A stretch of 64,000 nt of DNA from Crocinitomicaceae bacterium (GCA_021325675.1 JAJTCM010000001.1:496001-560000); one strand, 5' to 3'. Shown: positions 9,826-19,457, numbered from the stretch's first letter. Notes: generated from the letters alone by a model not told the origin. Numbers and translations: made by a program.

Positions 9826-10275
9826 ATGAAAAAAACAATACTCTTCATCGTCTTACTGCTCACTTTCGGAGCTTTCGCGCAAGACAACCCGGATTTCGAC
9901 GCCGAGATGGCCAAAAAAGTGAAAGCCGACGAATACGGCATGAAGCAATATTATATGGTTTATCTCAAAGCCGGGGCTAAGCACGACCAGGACAGCGCCA
10001 CAGCTGCAAATATCCAGCGCGCGCACATGGATAATATCATGAAACTGGCAAATGAAGGCAAGCTGATCGTTGCCGGGCCATTCTTAGACAAAGGCGATGT
10101 CCGCGGGATTTTTATCCTTGACGCTGCTACGATGGAAGAAGCCATGCAGCTGACACAAACCGATCCTGCGGTACAATCCGGGCGTTTGGTGATGGAAGTT
10201 CATCCTTGGTATGGATCCGCGGCGCTGATGATGGTCCCGGATTTACACAAAAAAGTGGCAAAGAAAGAAATTTAA
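9826..10275 (+). CDS. Exported YCII-domain protein
   Basis: A 149-residue protein with signal peptide MKKTILFIVLLLTFGAFAQ, then a YCII/YciI-like domain: the strand YYMVYLKAGAKH, the helix AHMDNIMKLANEGKLIVAGP and the strand GIFILDA. YCII domains are small ferredoxin-like folds related to muconolactone isomerase and mostly of unknown function; exported forms are common in Bacteroidota. A longer reading frame from 9766 overlaps the NACHT gene and would bury the signal peptide, so the ATG at 9826 is chosen. Base composition switches back to the chromosomal average exactly here. Its original promoter may therefore have been displaced by the upstream AT-rich gene. Confidence 0.85.
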   Translation: MKKTILFIVLLLTFGAFAQDNPDFDAEMAKKVKADEYGMKQYYMVYLKAGAKHDQDSATAANIQRAHMDNIMKLANEGKLIVAGPFLDKGDVRGIFILDAATMEEAMQLTQTDPAVQSGRLVMEVHPWYGSAALMMVPDLHKKVAKKEI

Positions 10276-10276
10276 T

Positions 10277-10346
10277 GGAATTGAAAATTTAGAATTTTTC
10301 CCTCGGGGGGACCATTTTCAATTCTTAATTCTCCATTCTTAATTCA
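10277..10346. repeat. Inverted AATTCTTAATTCTC-type element
   Basis: The left arm GGAATTGAAAATTTAGAATT (10277-10296) and the right arm of TTCAATTCTTAATTCTCCATT-like units (10317-10344) are imperfectly complementary around CCCTCGGGGGGACC. It lies between convergent genes, and the right arm runs into the stop codon of the LytTR regulator. Similar arms occur at 15183, 30843, 33228 and 40600. Confidence 0.7.
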
Positions 10347-11078
10347 CAAAGACATTTGCTCCTTAAAACGGATCGCCTGGCGACGTGAAATCTCAATTTT
10401 TTCCCCTTCTTTCAAGGTAACAAGCAAGCCGCCGTTGAACCAGTTTTCAATCGATGTGATCCAGTTCAGGTTGATGATGAATTTGCGGTTGGCGCGGAAA
10501 AAGTGCTTGGAATCCAGGCGTTCCTCCAGGCTGTTTAATGACCTGAGGATCAGCGGGCGGAAACGGTCAAAATACACTTTTACATAATTGCCGTCCGATT
10601 CGAAAATCCGTACCGTATCGATATCTACGTACCAGCATTTATCACCGTCCTTGATGAAAATTTTGTCGCCTTTAGTCAGGATTTTGTCCTTGCGGGCATC
10701 GTTTCCATTCAGCTTGGTGGAAAAATCTTCGTCGGGCTGCTGCAGTTTCTGTAATGTATCCGACAAACGGTTTGGATCAATGGGCTTGAGCAAATAATCG
10801 AGCGCGTTTACCTCAAAAGCTTTCAAAGCGTGGTCATCGAAGGCGGAAACGAAGATCACTTTTGGGATTTCGTCCAGTTTCTTCAGCATTTCAAAACCAT
10901 CCATGCCCGGCATCTGGATATCGAGGAAAACGAGGTCCGGCTCATATTCCTTGATCTTCTGGATTCCTTCATCGGGATTTTTAGCTTCAGCTACAATTTC
11001 CAGGAAATCAAATTTTGCCAGCATGGACTTCAGCTCTTCGCGGGCCAGGCGTTCATCGTCGATAATAATTGTTCTCAT
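10344..11078 (-). CDS. LytTR-family response regulator
   Basis: A 244-residue transcription regulator. Residues 1-120 are a receiver domain with acidic pocket Asp8-Asp9, phosphoacceptor Asp53 in FLDIQMPGMDG and the conserved Lys in YLLKPI. Residues about 140-244 are a LytTR DNA-binding domain, including VRIFESDGNYVKVYF, HFFRANRKFIINLNWI and KIEISRRQAIRFKE. It is encoded 9 nt downstream of its kinase, so the pair forms an operon and probably one pathway. Such pairs typically sense membrane or envelope signals; the target genes cannot be told from the window. Confidence 0.93.
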   Translation of the reverse strand: MRTIIIDDERLAREELKSMLAKFDFLEIVAEAKNPDEGIQKIKEYEPDLVFLDIQMPGMDGFEMLKKLDEIPKVIFVSAFDDHALKAFEVNALDYLLKPIDPNRLSDTLQKLQQPDEDFSTKLNGNDARKDKILTKGDKIFIKDGDKCWYVDIDTVRIFESDGNYVKVYFDRFRPLILRSLNSLEERLDSKHFFRANRKFIINLNWITSIENWFNGGLLVTLKEGEKIEISRRQAIRFKEQMSL

Positions 11079-11087
11079 TCGGTTCTG

Positions 11088-12128
11088 TTAGTTTTGTGAT
11101 TCAATTTCAATTACGCAATGCACCACGCCGTCACCGTCATACAGGTTAAACGAAGCATTGTCTTTGTATTGCAGGTATAGTCTGCGTTTCGTGTTTTCAA
11201 TCCCAATGGCGGTTTCGCTCTGGCTTTCCAGGATACGCCCCGAATTAATGATCTCGATCCGGATCCCGTTCGTTTTGTGCTGCGTAATCTGGATGGCGAT
11301 CAGCCCACCCTTGATCAGCTTCGAGATCCCGTGTTTGATTGCGTTTTCAATTTGTGTATGGATCAGGAAAGGCGGAATCTGGAATTGTTCCAGTCCATCG
11401 TCCATTTTCCAGGTGATTTGCAGGCGCTCTTCAAAGCGGATTTTCTCCAGGTCGAGGTAATTTTTCACCAGGTCGATTTCCTCGTGCAAAGGAATAAATG
11501 CGTTTTTGCCCTGAACCAGTGATTTACGCAGCAAATTGGAAAGCGTCGTGATCCCTTCTTTGGCAACTTTCGGCTCAATATCGATCAGTGCGCGGATGCT
11601 GTTCAGCGAGTTGAACAAAAAATGCGGGTTGATCTGGGAACGGAGGCTTTTGAGCTCAATCTCGTTTTGGCTGGCCTGCATCTGGAGCACGTGCATTTCC
11701 TGCGTGATCGTTTTCCGGAAAAAATGATAGGTAAAGTAAATCGCGTTCCAAAGCGTAATCAGGATCGAGAGGGAAAGGATATCAATGAGGAAATTGATGG
11801 AGGTAAAAGGCCGCGAAAAATCTTTTTCAATGAAATACGTGATGAAATTATTGAAAAATGCCATCATGCCGGCAGCGATAATCGAAAAGATCAGGATCCG
11901 CGGGATGAGCGGCGCCAGCTTCAGCTCCAGGAATTTCCATCGGATGAAAAAAGTACGCATGATGTGCGTAATAACAATGCCTAACGTGAGGAAAAGCGAA
12001 ATGGAAATGAAAAAATTAGCGTTCAGCTTATCCGGGTTATCCGCGTATGTGGCGAGGAAAATCAGCGTGCCGTAAGATAGCCATCCGCCAAACTGGGCTC
12101 CCCAGTATAAAATTTTCGATGTTTGCAT
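11088..12128 (-). CDS. LytS-like sensor histidine kinase
   Basis: A kinase of about 346 residues. The N-terminus has four hydrophobic segments (roughly residues 5-135) with no obvious ligand domain. The His_kinase domain follows with SQINPHFLFNSLNSIRALID; the phosphoacceptor His is about residue 169 from the chosen start. The ATPase has QIENAIKHGISK (N box) and GIGIENTKRRLYLQY. An ATG six codons upstream (12146) is possible, but MQTSKILYWG is the more natural beginning. It phosphorylates the adjacent LytTR regulator, by analogy with other gene pairs of this type. Confidence 0.92.
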   Translation of the reverse strand: MQTSKILYWGAQFGGWLSYGTLIFLATYADNPDKLNANFFISISLFLTLGIVITHIMRTFFIRWKFLELKLAPLIPRILIFSIIAAGMMAFFNNFITYFIEKDFSRPFTSINFLIDILSLSILITLWNAIYFTYHFFRKTITQEMHVLQMQASQNEIELKSLRSQINPHFLFNSLNSIRALIDIEPKVAKEGITTLSNLLRKSLVQGKNAFIPLHEEIDLVKNYLDLEKIRFEERLQITWKMDDGLEQFQIPPFLIHTQIENAIKHGISKLIKGGLIAIQITQHKTNGIRIEIINSGRILESQSETAIGIENTKRRLYLQYKDNASFNLYDGDGVVHCVIEIESQN

Positions 12129-12218
12129 TGAATCAAAGATAATCAAAAAGGAATAAGATTTTTTTATAGTTTTACGGGTGGCTTAATTTTTGCCTTGAAT
12201 GGAGCATAAGTATTTTTA

Positions 12219-13148
12219 GTGAAAAAAAACGTCAAAGTAATCTTGTTTTTGCTGGTTTTCTTCCGCTTTCCGGTGGATTGCCCTGCGCAGCAGTTTGGTT
12301 TTCAAACGGGACTTATGCTGAGCTTCGGTACGCATGTGAACATGGTAGGCTGGACGTTTAATGCATTTTACAACAAAGATTTTTACCAGTTTAACCTCGA
12401 TATGTGCCGCCGGGTGAGCTTTACCAGCTATGGAAAACGGAAATATTTTTATGAGTCACGCGTTGCTGCCGGTGCGGTTGTCGTAACGGGCGATGAGCTG
12501 CTAACCCCTGATTTTGAGCTTGACGGCTTGCTGCATAATACAGGTCGTCCGTACAGCCTGGGCTTCAATTATTTGATTTACTGGGACGATGCCGGTACGA
12601 GCCAGCTTTCGGGTGGCTGGTCACTTGGAATTAAAAAGGTGAATGTCCTCTTTGAAAATGATGTATTCGGCGGCCAGTCCAAAGACCGTTTCCGCTCGGG
12701 GATCATGGAGGTGAGCTACCGCGATGAGCTGACGAAATACTTTGCCAATTTGTATATCTGGACGGGGGAGACCCGGCATTCGGTATGGAACAAAGAGCCT
12801 TATGAAGGTGCGCCCAATGGTTACCGTTCGCTGGAAACACTGCCTTACGGGAAAACAAGCCATGGTATTTTGTCTGTCGGTGTGCGCTCTTCTTTTTTAC
12901 GGGACTACGATTTGCAGCGCGTTTCTAAATTCTACAGCATAAAAGCCGGGATCGACAGCGAGCAGATCAGGCATTTTGTACAGAATAAGTTTTCTCATGA
13001 TCTGATTTTCATGCCGAAAAGCTACAAGCGGACCACGCCGCATTATCCAAGGTTAGGGCCGGATGGAAAACCTGTTTTCGGGAAAAAAGACCGCCGAAAA
13101 GACCGCGTTTATTTCCAGGCGTCCATCAACGAAACCTGGTCAAACTGA
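12219..13148 (+). CDS. Exported protein of unknown function, possibly Toxin_23-like
   Basis: A 309-residue protein from a GTG start with signal sequence KVILFLLVFFRFPVDCPAQQ. The body is rich in aromatic and basic residues, with short motifs FGTHVNMVGWTFNAFY, VLFENDVFGGQSKDRFRSG and LYIWTGETRHSV. The spacing of the ENDxx...DRFRxG and xWTGE motifs reminds me of the Bacteroidota family named polymorphic toxin type 23 (Toxin_23). I could not verify this, and no immunity gene, delivery module or repeat region is adjacent. The stop is directly followed by the Crp/Fnr regulator on the other strand (13148/13149), so the two are convergent with no spacer. Confidence 0.6.
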   Translation: MKKNVKVILFLLVFFRFPVDCPAQQFGFQTGLMLSFGTHVNMVGWTFNAFYNKDFYQFNLDMCRRVSFTSYGKRKYFYESRVAAGAVVVTGDELLTPDFELDGLLHNTGRPYSLGFNYLIYWDDAGTSQLSGGWSLGIKKVNVLFENDVFGGQSKDRFRSGIMEVSYRDELTKYFANLYIWTGETRHSVWNKEPYEGAPNGYRSLETLPYGKTSHGILSVGVRSSFLRDYDLQRVSKFYSIKAGIDSEQIRHFVQNKFSHDLIFMPKSYKRTTPHYPRLGPDGKPVFGKKDRRKDRVYFQASINETWSN

Positions 13149-13835
13149 TTATTTTCCGGAAATCCGGAGCAGCTTTTCTTTGTCGAGCACCTCGATTTTA
13201 CGCACATGGATCTCAATGCAGCCTTCTTCTTTAAGCTCTTTCAGCAAGCGGATCAGGTTTTCGGTAGCGGTCCCAACGAAATTCGCCAGGTCTTCCCGCG
13301 AAAGGTTGATCGCTTCTTCCTTGTAAATCGAATCCAGCATCAGGAGTGCAAAAGCAAGCCGCTCCCGTACACTTTTCTGCGCCATGTTGGTAATGGAAAC
13401 CGCCCTTTCGCCTAATTCTATGGAAAGCTCCTTCAGGATGTTGTTCCGAAGCGTAGTATTGGAATCCAGCATGTTGAGAAAATCTTCTTTGGAGATGAAA
13501 CAGATGTTGCTTTCCTCGAGCGTCGTGGCCGATACTTTATACAAGTCCCCGCTGAACATTGCTTTGTAACCCAGGATTTCGCCGGCCACAGCTATATGAA
13601 TAATCTGCTCTTTTCCCTCACTTCCGCGTTTGAAGACTTTTACTTTCCCGGAATTCAGGCAAAAAACGCCCCGCGGAAGGTTGTCTTCCAGGAAAACCGG
13701 TTGGTTTTTAGCATAAAATGCGCAAGATTTATGGTGGTTCAGATCTTCGACCTGGCTGTCGCTAAAAGTGCTGAAAAGCGAGCTTTTTCGGGATAAACAA
13801 TTGGCGCAGGTGATATGTTTGTGGTTGCTGTTCAT
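13149..13835 (-). CDS. Crp/Fnr-family transcription regulator
   Basis: A 228-residue regulator with a cyclic-nucleotide-binding-like beta barrel (about residues 30-140: PRGVFCLNSGKVKVFKRG, AGEILGYKAMFSGD) and a C-terminal winged helix (about 150-228: LSREDLANFVGTATENLIRL). The recognition helix region ENLIRLLKELKEEG is typical. Cysteines Cys10 and Cys13 (ITCANC), with Cys37 and Cys58, resemble the N-terminal cluster of FNR, but the spacing is not the classical four-ligand pattern. Oxygen or redox sensing is therefore only a possibility. The conserved cAMP-contact residues are not obvious. Target genes are unknown. Confidence 0.9.
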   Translation of the reverse strand: MNSNHKHITCANCLSRKSSLFSTFSDSQVEDLNHHKSCAFYAKNQPVFLEDNLPRGVFCLNSGKVKVFKRGSEGKEQIIHIAVAGEILGYKAMFSGDLYKVSATTLEESNICFISKEDFLNMLDSNTTLRNNILKELSIELGERAVSITNMAQKSVRERLAFALLMLDSIYKEEAINLSREDLANFVGTATENLIRLLKELKEEGCIEIHVRKIEVLDKEKLLRISGK

Positions 13836-13964
13836 TTCTATACAAAGTTAAGAAAAGCGATTTTCGAAAGCAAACAAAAAGGAAAATTAACGTTTTATCG
13901 CGTTTATGTGGTTTTCTGGATGGTTTTCGGCAGTTCCTCAGCGAAGATAGGATATGCAGCCAAA

Positions 13965-15077
13965 CTACCTGAACGTAAAATTACCTTCGGCGTCGTAAGT
14001 GACTTTCAATTCCGGTAAATCCTGCGTGGTCAGCAAACGCACCTGGTCCAAAGCCCCGTGGGCAGCATCCAGTACCGGTCCGCCGTTTCCTAATTGTTTG
14101 GTGGAGATTACTTTGCCTGAAATGAATTCACCCGTTTTGCTCAGCTTTAATTCAAACATCGGCGCCATACCGCTCACACCTTTGAGGTTGAAACGGGCAT
14201 AAGTGCAAAAATTCCCCATGGAATACGTGATAAACCGGCCTTTATAATAATCGATCGCCCGCGTCACATGCGGTCCGTGGCCCAAAACAACGTCTGCGCC
14301 GGCATCAATTGCCTTACGGGCAAACTCGTACACATTACCGCGGTCTTCTTCGTAAAAGATCTCCGTTTTGCGCGTAATATGCGTTTTGGATGAACCTTCA
14401 GCGCCCCCGTGAAAAGAAACGATCACAATGTCGCACATGGCATCCAGCTTTTTGACGATCGTTTGCAGTGTTGCGTAGTCCGTGATCTGCAGGCAATGGC
14501 TGTTGGGAGCGAAAGCAGTAAAACCGTATTTCACGCCGTTTTTAGTAATAGTGTCCCACGGGCAGCTTTCCAGGCCGGCATACGTAAACCCTTTTTCCTC
14601 CAGGATCCGCTGTGTATTCGTTCGTCCGGTCAGCCCGAAATCACCCATGTGGTTATTCGCTACGGAAAGCATGTCGAAGCCCGCTTCTTTCAGCTGGTCT
14701 ACAAAATATTCCGGCTGGCGGAAAGCGTAGCATTTGGTCGGATCTCCGCATTTTTTGACTTCGCCGCCTTCGTTCAAAACACTTCCTTCGAGGTTTCCGA
14801 AAGTAATGTCAGCGCTCCGGAGGTAGGGCCAGAGCGGCTTGAGCAAAAGTGTATCCCTGTGGGGCAGATAGCCTGCGTCCGGGAAGTTTGTCCCCATCAT
14901 GATGTCGCCCACGGCAATCAGCGTAATGCTGGAATCTTCCTGGACTACCAGTTCGTCCTGCGACAGTTTTTTAGGCGCTTTGTTGTTCGCTTTAGCCTGG
15001 ATTGGAAAAAACCAGATAAAAATAAAAAACCCTGAAACCAGAAGGGCGGAAATCAAAATGGAAAGACGTTTAAACAT
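13965..15077 (-). CDS. CapA-family (PGA_cap) metallophosphatase-like protein
   Basis: About 370 residues, with an N-terminal signal anchor (MFKRLSILISALLVSGFFIF). The domain has the calcineurin-like signatures of the bacterial capsule protein CapA family: LIAVGDIMMGTNFP, ITFGNLEGSV, LSVANNHMGDFG, VIVSFHGGAEG and VVLGHGPHVTRAIDYY. CapA proteins act in poly-gamma-glutamate export or anchoring, but many homologues stand alone with unknown substrate, as here. The reading frame extends to an ATG at 15104, but a -7 box overlaps that point (15102-15109), so the ATG at 15077 is chosen. No capB or capC neighbour is present. Confidence 0.88.
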   Translation of the reverse strand: MFKRLSILISALLVSGFFIFIWFFPIQAKANNKAPKKLSQDELVVQEDSSITLIAVGDIMMGTNFPDAGYLPHRDTLLLKPLWPYLRSADITFGNLEGSVLNEGGEVKKCGDPTKCYAFRQPEYFVDQLKEAGFDMLSVANNHMGDFGLTGRTNTQRILEEKGFTYAGLESCPWDTITKNGVKYGFTAFAPNSHCLQITDYATLQTIVKKLDAMCDIVIVSFHGGAEGSSKTHITRKTEIFYEEDRGNVYEFARKAIDAGADVVLGHGPHVTRAIDYYKGRFITYSMGNFCTYARFNLKGVSGMAPMFELKLSKTGEFISGKVISTKQLGNGGPVLDAAHGALDQVRLLTTQDLPELKVTYDAEGNFTFR

Positions 15078-15101
15078 AAAAAAATGCTGTAATTCTGAAT
15101 A

Positions 15102-15109
15102 CAAAAGTA
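15102..15109 (-). promoter_or_regulatory. -7 box of the CapA-like gene
   Basis: TACTTTTG on the minus strand, an exact TAnnTTTG match. It places transcription start near 15098, downstream of the alternative start codon at 15104. No TTG is seen at the -33 position. Confidence 0.55.
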
Positions 15110-15114
15110 ATTAA

Positions 15115-15215
15115 AATGTTATTAATGTGCTAATTACTTAATATGCTAATGTGGTAATTCACTGCGAAGCAGCACCGCAGGTAATTCTTCATTCTCCATT
15201 CTTCATTCTCAATTA
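15115..15215. repeat. Composite repeat in a divergent gap
   Basis: Left part 15115-15160 carries TTAATGTGCTAATTACTTAATATGCTAATG units (one arm of the GTGCTAAT family). It is followed by CTGCGAAGCAGCACCGCAG, a short hairpin. The right part 15183-15215 carries TTCTTCATTCTCCATT units (one arm of the other main family). The two arms are of different families, so this looks like a chimera of two elements between divergent genes. Confidence 0.65.
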
Positions 15216-15222
15216 ATTTCCC

Positions 15223-15230
15223 TAAATTTG
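15223..15230 (+). promoter_or_regulatory. -7 box of alaS
   Basis: TAAATTTG, exact TAnnTTTG, 29 nt before the alaS ATG. A -33 TTG is not visible at 17-23 nt spacing. Confidence 0.6.
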
Positions 15231-15259
15231 TCCTCTTAAGATACGATTAAACGAATTCC

Positions 15260-17872
15260 ATGAAATTACACGAGATTAGAAAGCATTTTTTTGATTTTTT
15301 TGAAAGTAAAGGGCACAAAATTGTTCCTTCTGCGCCAATGGTGGTGAAAAACGACCCGACATTGATGTTTACTAATGCGGGAATGAACCAGTTCAAGGAT
15401 TATTTCCTGGGAAATGCCGTTGCGAAGGATAAAAGAGTCGCTAACACACAAAAATGCCTGCGTGTATCAGGAAAGCACAATGACCTGGAAGAAGTAGGGG
15501 TGGACACCTATCACCATACGATGTTCGAGATGCTCGGAAACTGGTCTTTCGGAGATTATTTCAAGGAAGAAGCTATTTCCTGGGCCTGGGAATTATTGAC
15601 CGAAGTTTACAAAATCCCGGTAGACCAGCTCTACGTGACTGTATTTGAGGGGGATTCCAAAGACAATGTGCCGAAAGATGACGAGAGCTATGAAATCTGG
15701 AAGCGTTTCATCGCTGAAGACCGGATCATTTTAGCATCTAAAAAAGATAATTTCTGGGAAATGGGTGATACCGGGCCTTGCGGGCCTTGCACCGAAATCC
15801 ATGTTGATATCCGTTCAGCGGAAGAGCGCGCCACAAATCCGGGTAAAAGCCTGGTAAACGCCGATCATCCGCAGGTGATTGAAATCTGGAACAACGTATT
15901 TATGCAGTTCAACCGGAAAGCGGACGGAAGCCTTGAGCAATTGCCTGCAACCCACGTGGATACGGGAATGGGACTGGAGCGTTTGGCAATGGCCTTGCAG
16001 GGAAAGACTTCCAATTACGATACGGATTTATTTCAAATGCTGATCCGCCATATGGAAGAAGTTTCCGGGGTTAAATACGGCGAAAAAGAAGAAACGGATA
16101 TTGCTTTGCGCGTCATTGCCGATCACGTCCGTGCGATTGCGTTTTCGATTGCTGACGGCCAGCTGCCATCCAACACCGGTGCGGGTTACGTGATCCGTCG
16201 TATCCTGAGAAGGGCGGTGCGTTACGGCTACCAGGTACTGGGAATGAAAGAGCCTTTTCTTTCCGGTCTGTCAGTTGTATTGGGCAAAGCGATGGGCGAT
16301 CCTTTCAGTGAATTGCTGAAGCAAAAAGACATCATCGAAAAGGTCATTTTTGAAGAGGAAAACAGCTTTTTCCGGACGCTGGAGCAAGGCTTGAAGTTAA
16401 TTGATAAGCTGATTACCGAAACGAAGGCTGCCGGTAAAACGGTGCTCGACGGCCCGGCCGTGTTTGAATTATACGATACCTTTGGCTTCCCGCTGGACCT
16501 GACTTCCCTGATAGCGCGTGAAAACGACCTGAGCGTAGACGAAAGCGGGTTTAACGCCGAGCTGGAAAAGCAAAAAGAGCGCTCCCGTGCGGCTACTTCC
16601 ATGGAAACTGCTGACTGGATTCAGTTGCACCCGGACCAGGAAACGGAATTCATCGGTTATGATTTCACTGAAGCAAAGGTGAAAATCATGAAATACCGTA
16701 AGGTAACGCAGAAACAAAAGACGTTTTATCAACTCGTTTTGAACCAGACACCGTTCTACCCGGAAGGTGGCGGCCAGGTCGGTGACAGCGGAATTTTAGT
16801 ATCAGATGATGTGAAAATCTCTATTTTCGACACGAAAAAAGAAAACGGATTAATCATTCATTTAACTGATTCTTTACCAAATGATTTAGCTATTTCATTT
16901 GAAGCAAAAGTTGATGTTAGAAAACGTCATTTGACAACGTATAACCACTCTGCAACGCACTTGCTGCACCACGCTTTGAGAACCGTTTTAGGAACACATG
17001 TGGAACAGAAAGGCTCACTTGTAAGCCCGTCCTATCTGCGTTTTGACTTTTCGCATTTCACGAAAGTGACGGACGAGCAACTGGCGCAGATCGAGCACAT
17101 GGTAAAACAGGATATCCGCGATAATATTTCCCTCAACGAATTCCGCAGTATCCCCATTGCTGAAGCGGAAGCGGCCGGTGCAATGATGCTTTTCGGCGAA
17201 AAATACGGTGAAAAAGTGCGCATGATCCAATTCGGCGACTCCAAAGAGCTTTGCGGCGGTACGCACGTTCCTTCAACAGGCCAGATCGGCTTGTTCAAGA
17301 TCACTTCCGAATCAGCTGTTGCGGCCGGGATCCGGAGAATAGAAGCGATTACGAACGTCACTGCGGAAACGTATTTTGAAGAGAAGGCAGAGAAGCTGGA
17401 CCGCATTGCGGAAATGTTCAAAAACCCGAAAGACCTCGAAGCGACTATTGATGACCTTGTTCAGAAAAACCAGGCTTTAAGCAAGCAAATCGAATCTTTC
17501 CAAAAGGAAAAAGCAAAAACAATGAAGGCTGAGCTGAAGCAAAAGATTTCTGATTACAATGGGATTTCCCTGCTGACGGAGAAAATTGAGCTCGACGCCG
17601 CTTCGATTAAAGATATTTTGTTTCAGCTGAAAGGCGAAGTAAACAACTTTGCAGGTATCATTGGTGGTGTGGAAGGCGACAAATGCAGCCTGAGCATTAT
17701 CCTCGACGATACGCTTGTAAAAGAGAAGGGTTTTGATGCCGGTAAGATTATCCGTGAGATTTCGCAGCACATCAACGGCGGCGGCGGCGGACAGGCGTTC
17801 TTTGCAACGGCCGGCGGTAAAAACCCGAAAGGAATTGACACAGCTATTAACGAATTTAAATCCCGGTTTTAA
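15260..17872 (+). CDS. alaS: Alanyl-tRNA synthetase
   Basis: An 870-residue enzyme that charges tRNA-Ala in the cytosol, with editing of mischarged serine and glycine. Class II motifs: [32 protein letters not shown] and [13 protein letters not shown] near the N-terminus. The anticodon-independent tRNA-binding middle has [15 protein letters not shown]. The editing domain has the zinc ligands [12 protein letters not shown] and CGGTH. The C-terminal DHHA1 domain ends in [15 protein letters not shown]. The length is normal for the family. A promoter box precedes it, and two small downstream genes follow with 2 nt and 0 nt spacing. Confidence 0.98.
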   Translation: MKLHEIRKHFFDFFESKGHKIVPSAPMVVKNDPTLMFTNAGMNQFKDYFLGNAVAKDKRVANTQKCLRVSGKHNDLEEVGVDTYHHTMFEMLGNWSFGDYFKEEAISWAWELLTEVYKIPVDQLYVTVFEGDSKDNVPKDDESYEIWKRFIAEDRIILASKKDNFWEMGDTGPCGPCTEIHVDIRSAEERATNPGKSLVNADHPQVIEIWNNVFMQFNRKADGSLEQLPATHVDTGMGLERLAMALQGKTSNYDTDLFQMLIRHMEEVSGVKYGEKEETDIALRVIADHVRAIAFSIADGQLPSNTGAGYVIRRILRRAVRYGYQVLGMKEPFLSGLSVVLGKAMGDPFSELLKQKDIIEKVIFEEENSFFRTLEQGLKLIDKLITETKAAGKTVLDGPAVFELYDTFGFPLDLTSLIARENDLSVDESGFNAELEKQKERSRAATSMETADWIQLHPDQETEFIGYDFTEAKVKIMKYRKVTQKQKTFYQLVLNQTPFYPEGGGQVGDSGILVSDDVKISIFDTKKENGLIIHLTDSLPNDLAISFEAKVDVRKRHLTTYNHSATHLLHHALRTVLGTHVEQKGSLVSPSYLRFDFSHFTKVTDEQLAQIEHMVKQDIRDNISLNEFRSIPIAEAEAAGAMMLFGEKYGEKVRMIQFGDSKELCGGTHVPSTGQIGLFKITSESAVAAGIRRIEAITNVTAETYFEEKAEKLDRIAEMFKNPKDLEATIDDLVQKNQALSKQIESFQKEKAKTMKAELKQKISDYNGISLLTEKIELDAASIKDILFQLKGEVNNFAGIIGGVEGDKCSLSIILDDTLVKEKGFDAGKIIREISQHINGGGGGQAFFATAGGKNPKGIDTAINEFKSRF

Positions 17873-17874
17873 TT

Positions 17875-18114
17875 ATGTTCTGGAGAAAAGCACTTAAAGT
17901 AGTTTTATATGTCGCCATTGTGTTCGCGCTGGCGTTTTATTGGATCAGTTTCAACCTGGATGTGAAATTTGGAATGGACCCTTCCCAAACTAAGGAAGTC
18001 CTGCTGAATTCCGCCCTGCGCATGAAGATGAATGCCAATATGTATTTATCCATTATCCTGTTTTCAACTTTCGGATTGATTATCCTGGAGTTTATGAACC
18101 GTAAAAGGGACTAA
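17875..18114 (+). CDS. Small two-helix membrane protein
   Basis: A 79-residue protein with membrane helices at about residues 8-24 (VVLYVAIVFALAFYWI) and 57-72 (LSIILFSTFGLIILEF). The connecting region is hydrophilic (FNLDVKFGMDPSQTK). It starts 2 nt after the alaS stop and is followed without gap by the glycosyltransferase ATG, so it is translated from the same message. I do not recognise the family. The compact operon layout and clean hydropathy support a real gene. Confidence 0.7.
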   Translation: MFWRKALKVVLYVAIVFALAFYWISFNLDVKFGMDPSQTKEVLLNSALRMKMNANMYLSIILFSTFGLIILEFMNRKRD

Positions 18115-19395
18115 ATGCCTGCTTCGAAGCATGTGTTGCTGATAACGTATTACTGGCCGCCCGGCGGAGGCCCCGGTGTGCACCGCTGGCTGCGTTTTTC
18201 GAAGTATTTCAATGAAAATGGACTGAAGCTCCATGTATATTGCCCCCAGGATGCGGCCTGGCCGATTATTGACCCTGAATTACAAAAACAGGTCGATCCC
18301 TCGGTGATTGAAGTGCGGAATTCTATTTTTGAGCCGCACAAATACCTGGGAAAAAAAAATAATCCCAATGTAGGCGGCGGACTGACGCAAAAAGGCAAAA
18401 GCTCCGTGCTGCAGCGCCTGATCATCTGGGTGCGCGGAAACCTCTTTATTCCCGATGCACGGGTTTTCTGGATCAATCCAAGCTATCGTTTTTTGAAAAA
18501 CTACCTGCGTGAGCATCCGGAAATTAAAACCGTTATTTCAACAGGCCCGCCGCACAGTTTGCACGTGATTGCCCTCAAATTAAAACGTAAAATTGATTTC
18601 AAATGGGTAGCAGATTTTCGTGATCCGTGGACTGAAATTGATTTTTACGACGACCTGAACATCGGTAAGTGGGCGGATACCAAGCAAAAGCGATTGGAGA
18701 AAGCCTGCCTGCAGACAGCTGATGAAGTTATTACGGTGAGTGCGTCCTGTGCCGACGGCCTTGAGAAAATAGGAGAGAGGGAAGTGAAGGTGATCACGAA
18801 TGGTTACGATTTCCCGGAATTTGATCCGTCTTCCATCGAAATGGACTCCGATTTTTCCCTGTCCCATTTTGGCTCACTGCCGGCTTCACGCAACCCGAAA
18901 ATGCTCTGGAAAGCACTGGGGCAATTGGTATCCGAAAACACGCAAATCCGCGAAAGGCTGCGGATCAAGTTATTCGGCCCGGTGGATTATTCGATCTTTG
19001 AAGCGATTGAACAGAACGGGCTTTCCGCTTTTGTTTCCCATGTTGAAATGCTGAAGCACGCCGAAAGTATCCTTGAACAGCGCAAAGTGCAGATGCTGCT
19101 GCTGATTGCCAATAATACAGGTAACGTAAAAGGAATCCTCACCGGGAAATTCTTTGAATACCTGGGCGCCAAACGTCCGATCCTGGCTGTAGGCTTGAAA
19201 GAAAGCGATCTTGAGAAGGCGGTCAAGGATACTGCCTGCGGAGAATTCTTCGATTACGATGAGCTGGAACAGATGAAAAGCTATTTACTGAACAGTTTCG
19301 AAAAATACCAGGCTGGAATTTTACAAGTCAATACCCAAAACCTCGAACAGTTTACATCCCGCAACCTCGCCCGGAAAGTGTGTGAGCTTTGTTGA
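18115..19395 (+). CDS. Glycosyltransferase, GT-B fold
   Basis: A 426-residue protein. The N-terminus KHVLLITYYWPPGGGPGVHR is the conserved first motif of GT4-like enzymes that act on peripheral surface glycans. A middle motif KWVADFRDPWTEIDFY is shared by one subfamily of Bacteroidota glycosyltransferases. The C-terminal half has VITNGYDFPEFDPSS, LSHFGSLPASRNPKML and GILTGKFFEYLGAKRPILAV in place of the usual E-x7-E donor motif. It begins directly at the stop of the small membrane protein. The sugar and acceptor cannot be assigned. Confidence 0.85.
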   Translation: MPASKHVLLITYYWPPGGGPGVHRWLRFSKYFNENGLKLHVYCPQDAAWPIIDPELQKQVDPSVIEVRNSIFEPHKYLGKKNNPNVGGGLTQKGKSSVLQRLIIWVRGNLFIPDARVFWINPSYRFLKNYLREHPEIKTVISTGPPHSLHVIALKLKRKIDFKWVADFRDPWTEIDFYDDLNIGKWADTKQKRLEKACLQTADEVITVSASCADGLEKIGEREVKVITNGYDFPEFDPSSIEMDSDFSLSHFGSLPASRNPKMLWKALGQLVSENTQIRERLRIKLFGPVDYSIFEAIEQNGLSAFVSHVEMLKHAESILEQRKVQMLLLIANNTGNVKGILTGKFFEYLGAKRPILAVGLKESDLEKAVKDTACGEFFDYDELEQMKSYLLNSFEKYQAGILQVNTQNLEQFTSRNLARKVCELC

Positions 19396-19408
19396 ATTAA
19401 AAAAGTCG

Positions 19409-19457
19409 CGAATTACACTAATTTTCACGCATAATTTGTGCCAATTAGTGTAATTCG
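19409..19457. repeat. Perfect 15-bp inverted repeat between convergent genes
   Basis: CGAATTACACTAATT (19409-19423) pairs exactly with 19443-19457 around a 19-nt loop. It starts 14 nt after the glycosyltransferase stop and lies between convergent genes, so it may stop transcription from either side. No T-run is attached. Confidence 0.75.
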
